From the NCBI GenBank assembly GCA_000434015.1, contig HF999502.1:1-52070 (forward strand): DNA of 52,070 nucleotides, written 5' to 3'. Under the pieces are notes generated by a model. It worked only from the letters and a program-made list of their open reading frames with translations. It was not told the DNA's origin and did not search any database. The translations under genes and the position numbers were made by a program. The DNA comes from Clostridium sp. CAG:571. GTDB taxonomy: Bacteria; Bacillota; Clostridia; TANB77; CAG-508. Shown here in pieces: positions 11,013 through 19,565 of this stretch; positions within the stretch are counted from its first letter, which is position 1, and each line of letters begins with the position of its first letter.

Positions 11013-11933
11013 ATGAATCAAATACTTTATTCAGGTGGAAAAAAAGAAAAAAACAATATAACTAAAATTGTTAAAGCTTTTTGTATAATAATTATAGTAT
11101 TTTCTCTATTTTTTATTGTGCAAGGAACATATGCTTTGGTTACTAAAGATTCAAAAACTAAGATAGGTGCTAAATCAGATAGTACACCAAATGTAAATGT
11201 AACTTCACAAGGAGGAAAGGCTATATTAGATATTTCACATAGTAAAGGTATAAGCAAAGTTGAATATTCTTGGAACGATGGAGAAAAAACATCAATAGAT
11301 GAAAATAATAAAACACAAATAAAAGAAGAATTAGTTGTTCCAAATGGAGATTGTGTGCTTAATATTACTATTGTGGATAGTGATGGAATAGAAACAAAAT
11401 GTGAGAAAAAATTTGAATATGATCCTAGTACTGATGTAACACTTCCAGAAATAAATATAAAAGCTGTTCCTGGAAAAATTACTATAGAAGCAAAAGACAA
11501 TGTAGAAATGTCATATATAACATATAAATGGAATGATGAACAAGAAAATAAAGTCGAAGTTTCTGGAGATGATAAAACTAAAATAACACAGGAAATAGAA
11601 GTAAAAAAAGGAAGAAATACACTTACAATAGTAGCAGTAGATAAAAATGGAAATTCTAAAAAAGAAGAAAAAGATATATTAGGAGCTTCTAAACCTAAGA
11701 TTTCTGTAGGAAAGTCAGGTGGGGAATTAGTAATAAAAGTAACTGATGATGATGAAGTAACAAAAGTTGAATATAATTTAAATGGTACAGACTATACAAA
11801 AGAGAATACAAATGAAAATAAAAAAGAATTTGAAATTAGACAGGCATTACAACAAGGAGAAAATAAAATTACAATAAAAGCATACAATAAGAGTGGTCTA
11901 GTACAAGAGTTCTCTGGTAAATGTAACTATTAA
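11013..11933 (+). CDS. Exported protein with three Ig-like repeats
   Basis: A 306-residue protein with a GAGGTG ribosome binding site before ATG 11013. Residues about 19-43 are a hydrophobic signal or anchor segment ending in TYA. The rest is three related beta-sandwich-like repeats of roughly 80 residues, each with the pattern [I/V]-x-Y-x-W/L-N-[D/G] followed by NTLTI/NKITI and a D/N-x-[N/S]-G turn. This resembles the Ig-like repeats common in clostridial surface proteins. There is no sortase motif or C-terminal membrane helix, so it is secreted or N-terminally anchored. It is the first gene of a tight operon (21 and 12 bases to the next two genes). The function is not recognisable beyond an extracellular, possibly binding, role. 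Confidence 0.75.
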   Translation: MNQILYSGGKKEKNNITKIVKAFCIIIIVFSLFFIVQGTYALVTKDSKTKIGAKSDSTPNVNVTSQGGKAILDISHSKGISKVEYSWNDGEKTSIDENNKTQIKEELVVPNGDCVLNITIVDSDGIETKCEKKFEYDPSTDVTLPEINIKAVPGKITIEAKDNVEMSYITYKWNDEQENKVEVSGDDKTKITQEIEVKKGRNTLTIVAVDKNGNSKKEEKDILGASKPKISVGKSGGELVIKVTDDDEVTKVEYNLNGTDYTKENTNENKKEFEIRQALQQGENKITIKAYNKSGLVQEFSGKCNY

Positions 11934-11954
11934 ATGTAAAATAAGGAGAAAAAC

Positions 11955-12767
11955 ATGAATATTGACTCTATACAAATTTTAAGATTGCTATTATATTTTA
12001 TTATATATTCTTTCTTTGGATGGGTATTAGAGTCAATTTTTAAATCTATACTCCAAAGAAAAATTGTAAATAGCGGATTCTTATATGGTCCTATTTGCCC
12101 AATATATGGATTTGGTGCAATTATAATGTTGTTATTTTTAAATAAATTTAAGTATAACTTAGTACTTTTATTTTTAGCTGGATTTATAGTATTATCTGTT
12201 TGGGAATATATTGTAGGTGCGCTACTAGAAAAAAAATTTAATACGAAATATTGGGATTATTCAAATAATTTTTTAAATATAAAAGGAAGAGTTTGTTTAA
12301 TGAATTCTATATTTTGGGGATTATTAGGAGTTATATTTACATTATATATTCATCCAAGTGTAGAAAGATGCGTTTTACATATAAGTAATAAAACATTAAT
12401 TTATACAGATATTATATTAGTAATAATTATAATAATAGATTGTATTGTTACAACAATAAAAGTACAATCTATTGATATAAAATTACAAAAAATTAGAGAA
12501 CTTGGAGAGTTAATAAAAGAAAAACTAAAAGAGTTAAAAGAAACTAAATCAGATGCTAAAGATAAGATAAGGGATATAGAAAACATCATAGAAGATTTGA
12601 AATATAGACAAGCAATTTTAAGATTAAAAATATATAGGCAAGCGAGAAGATTAAAAAAAGCATTCCCAACAATGAAATCTGAAAAAATAACACAATTCTT
12701 AAATCAAAAAGTCGATTTTAAAGCTTTAAGAGAGAAAATAAGGAATAAAGTAAACAAAAGAAGATAA
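11955..12767 (+). CDS. CmpB-type (PF06541-like) membrane protein
   Basis: A 270-residue protein; AAGGAG precedes ATG 11955. About five hydrophobic segments fill residues 8-160. The hallmarks of the 'putative ABC-transporter type IV' (CmpB) family are present: an early FFGWVLES motif, GFLYGPICPIYGFGA, a WEY motif and a WDYS segment followed by a G-R-V-C-L sequence. From about residue 170 to the end it is a charged, probably coiled-coil cytoplasmic tail rich in Lys, Glu and Arg. Despite the family name, no transport activity is established. It lies between an exported Ig-like protein and a GGDEF protein in one operon, suggesting an envelope role. Confidence 0.75.
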   Translation: MNIDSIQILRLLLYFIIYSFFGWVLESIFKSILQRKIVNSGFLYGPICPIYGFGAIIMLLFLNKFKYNLVLLFLAGFIVLSVWEYIVGALLEKKFNTKYWDYSNNFLNIKGRVCLMNSIFWGLLGVIFTLYIHPSVERCVLHISNKTLIYTDIILVIIIIIDCIVTTIKVQSIDIKLQKIRELGELIKEKLKELKETKSDAKDKIRDIENIIEDLKYRQAILRLKIYRQARRLKKAFPTMKSEKITQFLNQKVDFKALREKIRNKVNKRR

Positions 12768-12779
12768 GGAGAGAAAATA

Positions 12780-13709
12780 ATGATTCAAGATATTTATATA
12801 ATTGATAATGATGATAATCTAAAAAATATTGCAAATAATCTTTTTAAAGATAATAAAGATTATAGATTTAAAAAAGTTCTTACAAAACAAATAGATATAG
12901 CATTAAGAAATATTCCATCATTAATAATTATAAATGAAGATAATATTAAAGATGATATTATTACGATTTGTAATAAAATAAAGCAAAATGATGATAATAT
13001 TATAACGCCTGTAATTGTTGTTTCTTCAATTAAAGAGAAAGAACATAGACTAAAGATATTAAAAACATGTGTAGAACATTATATAATTTCTCCGATCGAT
13101 GAAGATTATTTTTATTATACTATTATAAATCTTTTAAATTTATTAGATGTTAACAGAAGAGTAAGTCCGTTAACTGGTCTTCCTGGTAATATTCAAATTC
13201 AAGCAGAAATGAAGAAAAGACTATTAAATCAAGAAGATTTTGCAATGATTTATATAGATTTAGATAATTTTAAAGCCTATAATGATGTTTATGGATTTTT
13301 TAAAGGTGATGAAATAATAAAATTTACAGCAAAAACAATATTAAGAAATGTACATAATTTGGAACTTGAGTCTAGTTTCGTTGGGCATATTGGTGGAGAT
13401 GACTTTGTAGCAATTGTTTCTGGAATAGATTGTGAGGAAGCTTGTCAGGATATAATTGCTGAGTTTGATAAAAATGTAATAAATTATTATCATGAAGAGG
13501 ATATAGAAAGAGGATATATAGAAGTAGAAAATAGAAAGGGTGTTGTGGAGCAATTTCCTATTGTATCTATTTCAGTTGGTGTTGTGGAGGTAAATAAAAA
13601 TAGATTTAGAAATATATTAGAAATAGGAGAAGCAGGTGCACAGGTAAAACATTTAGCAAAAACTATACCTGGTAGTACATATGTAATAGATAAAAGAAAG
13701 GCTAAATAG
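12780..13709 (+). CDS. Receiver-like/GGDEF domain protein (putative diguanylate cyclase)
   Basis: A 309-residue cytoplasmic protein with an AAGGAG site before ATG 12780. Residues 1-120 resemble a degenerate response-regulator receiver domain (IIDND start, IITPVIVVSS strand). The GGDEF domain begins near residue 138 at PLTGLPGN, has YIDLDNFKAYND, and carries GGDDF at about residues 204-208. GGDDF keeps the Gly-Gly-Asp core with Asp in place of the usual Glu, so c-di-GMP synthesis is plausible but not assured. No RxxD inhibitory site is seen five residues upstream. As the last gene of the operon and next to two large surface proteins it may couple a signal to envelope or adhesion functions; that link is inferred. 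Confidence 0.85.
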   Translation: MIQDIYIIDNDDNLKNIANNLFKDNKDYRFKKVLTKQIDIALRNIPSLIIINEDNIKDDIITICNKIKQNDDNIITPVIVVSSIKEKEHRLKILKTCVEHYIISPIDEDYFYYTIINLLNLLDVNRRVSPLTGLPGNIQIQAEMKKRLLNQEDFAMIYIDLDNFKAYNDVYGFFKGDEIIKFTAKTILRNVHNLELESSFVGHIGGDDFVAIVSGIDCEEACQDIIAEFDKNVINYYHEEDIERGYIEVENRKGVVEQFPIVSISVGVVEVNKNRFRNILEIGEAGAQVKHLAKTIPGSTYVIDKRKAK

Positions 13710-13824
13710 AAGTTTTATAATTAAAAATAGAGAAAAAATAAAAGTGTTCGAAAGATTCATTTTTATTTTTTTTTATAAAAAAATTGAAAAAATTTTGTTC
13801 TGTAGAAAAATATTGATTTTTATA

Positions 13825-13859
13825 TAGAATGCCCAAATGATATTTTTATGGGCATTCTA
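13825..13859. terminator. Bidirectional terminator between convergent GGDEF and amidase genes
   Basis: TAGAATGCCCA (13825-13835) pairs perfectly with TGGGCATTCTA (13849-13859) around an A/T-rich loop, with A/T-rich flanks on both sides. Confidence 0.85.
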
Positions 13860-13870
13860 AAATATACTAT

Positions 13871-14583
13871 CTACTGATAAAAATAATCCATTATTCCATT
13901 ATAGATTCCCCATGCAAGTTTATTTTGGTAATCATCTTGTAATAACAATTTTTCTTCTTCTGGATTAGATAAGAAACCACATTCTACAATACTTATAGGT
14001 ATTTCAACATGTTTAACAATATATATATTATCTATTTTCATTGCTACTCTATTGTTTTCTCTTTGAATAGATTCATTTAGATTAGTTTGGATACTTTTAG
14101 CAAGTTTCATACTTTGCTCATTTCCTTCTTTATAAAATGTTTGCCATCCATAATACTGATTTTGAGGTATTTTATTTAAATGAATAGAAACAAATATATC
14201 TGCCTGATTTTCATTGCCCATTTTTACTCTATTGTGAATATCAGATATTTTTTTCTCTTTTAAAGTTTTACTATCTAAATCATAAATGGCATTTTCATCA
14301 GAACGAGTTAATATAACTGTTGCACCACTTTGCTCTAATAAATTTTGTAATTTTATTGCTACTTTTAAATTGGTTTCGGCTTCTGTTGTTCCGTGAGGAG
14401 CTTTGAGCACCGTTCATCTGGAATACCGTGACCTGCATCTATAACTATTACTTTGTTGGTAACAGGAATACTAACTGTTGCTACTGTTTTATTTAAATTT
14501 GCTTTTTGAATTACAAAAGCGAACAGAGCGACAAATACCATACAAAAAATAGATAGAATTCTTTTTTTACTTAAAATTACCAT
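13871..14583 (-). CDS. cwlD: CwlD-type N-acetylmuramoyl-L-alanine amidase, read through two CGG +1 shifts
   Basis: An Amidase_3 family enzyme that cleaves the MurNAc-L-alanine bond of peptidoglycan; CwlD makes muramic-delta-lactam in the spore cortex. The gene is in two frames. ATG 14583 opens a frame with a signal or anchor helix (about residues 9-26) and the zinc-binding DAGHG (His52). In-frame CGG at 14412-14410 and 14393-14391 must each be passed by skipping the C, giving E-G-A-Q-S-S-S-G-T-T-E (Gly58, Gly64, metal ligand Glu67). The rest has SIHLN and VECGFLSNPEE, both family signatures. 713 bases minus 2 gives exactly 236 codons plus stop. If CGG were arginine the product would stop after about 72 residues without the catalytic domain. 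It is transcribed away from the LPQTG protein gene. Confidence 0.85.
14391..14393 (-). other. CGG +1 shift site, amidase Gly64
   Basis: After the first shift, codon TCA is followed by in-frame CGG-A; skipping the C gives GGA (Gly) and continues to TTEAE of the catalytic domain. Confidence 0.85.
14410..14412 (-). other. CGG +1 shift site, amidase Gly58
   Basis: Codon GAA is followed by in-frame CGG-T; skipping the C gives GGT (Gly) in the conserved segment after DAGHG, where relatives have a D/E-G-A motif. Confidence 0.85.
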
Positions 14584-14656
14584 TTTAAATTCTCCTTTTT
14601 ATAGTTATGGTATTAGTATATTAAAAAAAGTTTATATGTATTACTAAAAAACTTAT

Positions 14657-14683
14657 TTTGTAATATTTTTGTAATATTACAAA
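14657..14683. promoter_or_regulatory. Operator-like palindrome TTTGTAATATTACAAA with adjacent half-site
   Basis: 14668-14683 is a perfect 16-base palindrome, directly preceded by a second TTTGTAATATT at 14657-14667. It lies about 80 bases upstream of the amidase start. The arrangement looks like a repressor binding region; the protein is unknown. Confidence 0.5.
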
Positions 14684-14751
14684 AGCAAATATGCTATAAA
14701 TCTATATTCTTAGATGGTAATTAGTAATAATATAAAATTTAAATAATGAAA

Positions 14752-14776
14752 GTGTAATATAAACTTAATATTACAC
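14752..14776. promoter_or_regulatory. Inverted repeat GTGTAATAT / ATATTACAC
   Basis: A 9-bp perfect inverted repeat with a 7-base spacer. It uses the same TGTAATAT core as 14657-14683 and sits immediately upstream of the element at 14780. Confidence 0.5.
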
Positions 14777-14779
14777 AAA

Positions 14780-14806
14780 CAAAACAGCTAGAATCTTAGT
14801 TCCGTA
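14780..14806 (+). promoter_or_regulatory. Conserved upstream element of surface-protein gene (copy B)
   Basis: CAAAACAGCTAGAA followed by TTCCGTA, nearly identical to 216-241 upstream of the giant surface protein. This suggests co-regulation of the two large surface proteins. Confidence 0.45.
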
Positions 14807-14959
14807 AGGCGTTTTAAAGAAAAAAATGTAGAATAAGGATAATTAGCAAGTTTTACATATTGAATTCATTTATTAAATAGTATAAGTTATCTTGTAGATA
14901 AATATATAAGTTGGTAAGAAAAACCAACTCTGCTGAAAAGAAAGGAATTGGTATGTAAA

Positions 14960-17900
14960 ATGAAAAATATGGGAAAGTATATTTACATCACTGCAATTAT
15001 GACATGTTTTATAATTGTAGCATCTCAAATGGTTAATGTTTTTAATGGTGTAAAAGCAGCTGTTGGAGATAATTCAAAAAATAATAGTGTAAACCAATCT
15101 TATGACAAGGTAGAAGCATCGGTTTCAGACATAGTAAAAGGACTTGGAACTGCGATTAATTATGCTGTTTTTGCAAATACTTTTCACCAACAAAGTCATA
15201 TGGAAGGAAATATAGCTGTAAAAAATGCATATATTGGACAAATATTTAATTTTACTAATCATGTGTTAGAAATTTATAAAAACAGAGATTACTCAATAAC
15301 AGTAACAAATAAAGTTGATGATAAACTTACAGATGGAACTTTTAAATTTGGGTTATTTACAAAACAAACTGATGCTTCAGGTAAAAGTTATTATGCAAAA
15401 GCAAATCATGATATTATTAGTGTTACTACTAAAAATGGGGAAGGAACGGCAACTTTTTCAGATTTGGATGCAAATACAAAATATTATATATTTGAGTTAG
15501 ATGAAAATAACAATCCTATAATGAATAATACAGTTACTGCAGAAGGCGTAACTGTTATGTATGAGGATGATGAAACAAGTGTAATTGCAAATGAAGCAAG
15601 TTTGGAAAATGTTTCATATATTGAAAATATAATAGAATGGACACATCATGCGGCAGATGGAAATGTTGCTAAAAATCCAAAACTAGTAATACCAATGACA
15701 GCTTTTTTAGGATTATATAACAGTAATAATGATTTAACACATTATAATTCTGGAATTGTTTTAACACAAAATCCTGGCGATTTTGAATTGGTAGTTATTG
15801 CAGAAAAAGATTTTAATGATTACGATAAAGTTTTATCTGAAAATGGATTTACAAATAGTTATAAATATAATACAGATGGAACAATAAAATATGTTGCCTC
15901 AGAAAATGAAGGAGGAAACATTATATATACATTATATGATGAAGTAGAATATGATAGCTTAATAGAAAAAAGTGTTAAAAATAGTGGAGTAAAAGAAAAT
16001 GTAAATAGTTATAGTATTAATACAGCTTTAGAACCAAATTATGAAGTGTATAGTAAAGTAAATTCAAGTGATATAACTCCAGATTTTACAGATTATATTA
16101 ATATAGATACTATAGAAGATGTTACAAATTATGAAGGAAAAGATTTAAGTAAATATATACCAAATGAAAAACAAAAATCTACATATATAAAATTTGATAC
16201 ATATGGAAATGTAGATGAAGTTGTTACAGTTACAGATTCTAAAGTAAATGATGAAAATGTAACTACACTTAAGAAAGTAAAATGGACAAGAAAATGGGAA
16301 AATGAAGTACAAGTAGAATCTAGAAGTGCTCCTACATATGTAAAAATCAGAAAAAATAGTAACAATGAAGTTTTTGTATCTGCAATGAAAAAAGTTTTAA
16401 AACAATATAAACTAAAAGATGGAGATAATTATACTGTTAAATGGAATGGAACAGAATATGATTTACAAGATAGAAAAAATGAATACGAAATCATTAATTT
16501 TGAAAAAGAGTTTGGAAACTTAAATGATTTTTCAAAAAATCTATATAACAATGTAAAATCTTCTAATACAGTTAGTGTAATTAATCTAGATGCAGATGGA
16601 ACTATATATGAAAATGGTCAAGTAAATGGATTAAATAATGGTAATGCAGCTAGTGAAATTTTAGATTTAAGCAATTATTTAGCAGATGGTAAATATTTGG
16701 TTATAAATGTTGATATGTCTGGTTTAAATACAATAAATTTATCAAATCAAATTAATTGGGGAGACTTAGATGGAACATATGATTGGAATTCTCTAAGTAC
16801 AAGAGTATTATGGAACTTTTATAATAAAGATTCTAATAAGCCATATGATGGTAAAATAGAAATAGGTAAAAAATATATACTTGGAACAATGTTAGCTCCA
16901 AGTGCCAATGTTATAGTTAGAACAACAATTAATGCAAGTATTATTGCAAATGAAGCATCTAATCCAGGTGGAGAAATACATAAATCACAATTTGCATCAG
17001 TTCAAAAATTAGTAAAAACTAAAGTTTTAAATAAAAAAGTAAATCCTAAAAATGGTAGTGTAAGTATAAGAGTTACAAAAGTTGATAGTACAAATAATAA
17101 TAAACTTGCTAATGCAAAATTTGTAATAGTAGTAAAAGATGGAGAAAAAGAAATTGCAAGAAAAACGGATGTAACAAATAATCTAGGAGTTATAACATTA
17201 GATAAAATTGAAATTTCAAGTGCAGGTAAAAAATATACAGTAAGTATAAAAGAAGCTAATGCTCCTGATGGATATAATCCAAATGAAGATATTGAATTTG
17301 AAGTTGAATCTATATTAAAAGAGAATAAGTATGTGCTAAAACCAGTAAGTAGTTATAACAAAAACGGAGATACTATTGTAGTTGGTAATGAATATATTGA
17401 TGTAACAGTTCCAAATTTAAAAATAACTGGTACATATGGGATTAAATTAATTAAAAGAGATGAAGATACAAATAGTCTTCTAAATAATATGACTTTTGAT
17501 ATTACAGCAGTAGACTCTAACAACAATAAAGTTAGTTTAGTAAGTTCTCTTACTGGAAAAGAAATAGATTTAAGTAAATTAGTAACTGGAGAAAAATCAG
17601 ATGATGGAGTTATAGAGGTTAAAGATATAAACATTAGTGGAGAACAAAATTATAAACTTATTATAAATGAAAGATTATCTGGAAACTATAATAAATTAGA
17701 ACCAATTAAAGTAAATGTACAAACAAAATTAGAAAATGGAAAATATGTTTTAGGAGATATAACTCTTACAGAAAACCGTAATGATGTAAGTATTTCTAAA
17801 AAAGATAATATTATACAATTAGAAGTAAAAAATAAAAAAATAGAAGGTTCTTTTGGTATTCAATTAATAAAATCAGATAAATTAAATTTAGCAACAAGAT

Positions 17901-19408
17901 TAAAAGGTGCAGAGTTTGAAATTACAATAACAAAAAAATCAGAAGAGATTTATAAAAAAACAGAGACTACTGATGAAAATGGATACATATCTATACCTGG
18001 AATAAAAATAGAAAATGAGAATGATATATATAATGTAACTATCAAAGAGAAAATAGCACCAGAAGGATATTCTTTGGTAGAAGAACCAATTTCATTTAAT
18101 GTGACTACAACAAAAATAGATGGAGAATATAAGTTACAACCAATTAGCCAGCAAATATTTAATAATGCAAAAGTTAATGTTAATAAAAACTTAATTCAAA
18201 TAGATGTTACTAATGATAAAAAGCCAGATAATCCAAAAGTAGAAGGTAAATATGATGTTTTAATACAAAAAATAAATTCAGAAACAAAAGAAGGTTTAAA
18301 TGGAGTAAAAATTCATGTGGAAGCTGTTGATAGTAATGAACAAAGCTTAATAAATAAAGATTATACAACAGAAGAAAAAGAAGGAAAAAATGGATATGTT
18401 CAAATAAACGACATTTCTATATTAAAATCAGGAGTTCATAAATATAAAATAGAAGAAATAGAAACAGTAAATGGATATGTAAAATTTGAAAAACCAATTA
18501 CATTTGAAGCAGAAGTAGGGTTAAATAGCAAAGAAGATGCATATACAATTAAATCTGTAAAAAATATTGGAGATTATTCTGGAGAAGTAAAAATAGAATA
18601 TAATGAAGATTCAAATAATTTAATTATAGTATTACCAAATGATCCAACAAAAGAAGCAGGAGATTTAGCATTAAGAAAATTTATTACAAGTGTAAATGAA
18701 AAATCTTTAGATACAAGTAGGGTACCTGTTGCAAAAATGAATAATGTTACACGAAAAATAGAATATATGCAAACTAAAAAAGAAGTAGAGGTAAATGTTG
18801 GAGACTACATTTTATATACTTTAAGAGTATATAATGAAGGAAAAACAGAAGGTACAGCAAGCTTAATAAAAGATTATTTACCAAAAGGACTTGAGTTTGT
18901 AAATAATAATATAGTAAACAATCAGTATAATTGGAAAATGTTAGATAAAGATGGAAAAGTTACAAATAATAGTAATGATGCAGTGTTTATAGCAACAGAT
19001 TATTTAAATGGAAGCGTAATACCAGCATATTCAGGAGAAGGAACACCATCATATTTAGATGTAAAAGTAGTACTTAAAGTAACACAAGAAGCAGAAAAAG
19101 AAGGAAGATTAGTAAATATAGCATTTATAGGAGAAGATAATATAGAAGATAAAGATTCAAAACCAGATAATACGATATTACCAGATAAATTTTCTGAATA
19201 TAAAAAAGAAGAAGCAGAAAATTCTAGTGTAACATCTGTAATAAATGGAGTAGAGGATGACGAGGATTTTGAAAATGTAAAAATTAAAAGACCTAGTATA
19301 TTACCACAAACAGGTGAAGCAAGTAGTATGATAAAATGTGGTGTATTTGTAATTATAGGAATGATTTTAATAACATTTGCAGCATATTTTATATATAGAA
19401 AATTCTAA
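14960..19408 (+). CDS. LPQTG-anchored surface protein with choice-of-anchor A-like and SpaA repeats
   Basis: A 1482-residue sortase substrate. I prefer ATG 14960; the in-frame TTG at 14948 is only one base from AAAGGA, although 13 bases to ATG 14960 is long. Residues about 5-30 are a signal peptide. A region near residues 560-680 (VLWNFYN, then GTMLAPSA and a late EIH) resembles a choice-of-anchor A domain. Four SpaA/Cna-B-like repeats start near residues 697, 824, 961 and 1094, each with [I/L]-x-K-x-[D/N] early, a D-x-x-G turn and an E-x-x-A-P-x-G-Y-like or similar end. A DUF11-like domain begins near 1233. LPQTG at about 1447-1451 is followed by a membrane helix and the tail YRKF, a classic cell-wall sorting signal. 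Possibly a pilin-like adhesin; no sortase gene lies in the window. Confidence 0.88.
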   Translation: MKNMGKYIYITAIMTCFIIVASQMVNVFNGVKAAVGDNSKNNSVNQSYDKVEASVSDIVKGLGTAINYAVFANTFHQQSHMEGNIAVKNAYIGQIFNFTNHVLEIYKNRDYSITVTNKVDDKLTDGTFKFGLFTKQTDASGKSYYAKANHDIISVTTKNGEGTATFSDLDANTKYYIFELDENNNPIMNNTVTAEGVTVMYEDDETSVIANEASLENVSYIENIIEWTHHAADGNVAKNPKLVIPMTAFLGLYNSNNDLTHYNSGIVLTQNPGDFELVVIAEKDFNDYDKVLSENGFTNSYKYNTDGTIKYVASENEGGNIIYTLYDEVEYDSLIEKSVKNSGVKENVNSYSINTALEPNYEVYSKVNSSDITPDFTDYINIDTIEDVTNYEGKDLSKYIPNEKQKSTYIKFDTYGNVDEVVTVTDSKVNDENVTTLKKVKWTRKWENEVQVESRSAPTYVKIRKNSNNEVFVSAMKKVLKQYKLKDGDNYTVKWNGTEYDLQDRKNEYEIINFEKEFGNLNDFSKNLYNNVKSSNTVSVINLDADGTIYENGQVNGLNNGNAASEILDLSNYLADGKYLVINVDMSGLNTINLSNQINWGDLDGTYDWNSLSTRVLWNFYNKDSNKPYDGKIEIGKKYILGTMLAPSANVIVRTTINASIIANEASNPGGEIHKSQFASVQKLVKTKVLNKKVNPKNGSVSIRVTKVDSTNNNKLANAKFVIVVKDGEKEIARKTDVTNNLGVITLDKIEISSAGKKYTVSIKEANAPDGYNPNEDIEFEVESILKENKYVLKPVSSYNKNGDTIVVGNEYIDVTVPNLKITGTYGIKLIKRDEDTNSLLNNMTFDITAVDSNNNKVSLVSSLTGKEIDLSKLVTGEKSDDGVIEVKDINISGEQNYKLIINERLSGNYNKLEPIKVNVQTKLENGKYVLGDITLTENRNDVSISKKDNIIQLEVKNKKIEGSFGIQLIKSDKLNLATRLKGAEFEITITKKSEEIYKKTETTDENGYISIPGIKIENENDIYNVTIKEKIAPEGYSLVEEPISFNVTTTKIDGEYKLQPISQQIFNNAKVNVNKNLIQIDVTNDKKPDNPKVEGKYDVLIQKINSETKEGLNGVKIHVEAVDSNEQSLINKDYTTEEKEGKNGYVQINDISILKSGVHKYKIEEIETVNGYVKFEKPITFEAEVGLNSKEDAYTIKSVKNIGDYSGEVKIEYNEDSNNLIIVLPNDPTKEAGDLALRKFITSVNEKSLDTSRVPVAKMNNVTRKIEYMQTKKEVEVNVGDYILYTLRVYNEGKTEGTASLIKDYLPKGLEFVNNNIVNNQYNWKMLDKDGKVTNNSNDAVFIATDYLNGSVIPAYSGEGTPSYLDVKVVLKVTQEAEKEGRLVNIAFIGEDNIEDKDSKPDNTILPDKFSEYKKEEAENSSVTSVINGVEDDEDFENVKIKRPSILPQTGEASSMIKCGVFVIIGMILITFAAYFIYRKF

Positions 19409-19418
19409 AAAATAACAA

Positions 19419-19463
19419 AAAAGAAGGTGAGTAGAAATAATTAAAACTTACTTTCTTTTTTTA
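19419..19463 (+). terminator. Terminator after the LPQTG protein gene
   Basis: AAAGAAGGTGAGT-type arm (ending at 19432) pairs, with two G-T wobbles, with ACTTACTTTCTTT (from 19446), followed by a T run. Confidence 0.75.
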
Positions 19464-19518
19464 TAATTAAATTTTTTGGACAATAATTAAAAATAAAATT
19501 TACCAAGGGTTTTAAGCA

Positions 19519-19547
19519 TTGCTAAAATTATAACAATGTGCTAAAAT
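19519..19547 (+). promoter_or_regulatory. Putative promoter of the acidic unknown gene
   Basis: TTGCTA (19519-19524), a 17-base spacer and TAAAAT (19542-19547), 18 bases before the start codon. Confidence 0.6.
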
Positions 19548-19565
19548 GAAAATAGGTGATGTTTA

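Larger units (their letters stand above)
14584..14959. other. Divergent regulatory region between amidase and LPQTG protein
   Basis: No gene is seen in these 376 bases. They contain TGTAATATT-type palindromes (14657-14683 and 14752-14776), the shared surface-protein element (14780-14806), and a 6-bp hairpin AGTTGG/CCAACT (14909-14929) just before the ribosome binding site AAAGGA at 14941. Confidence 0.6.
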
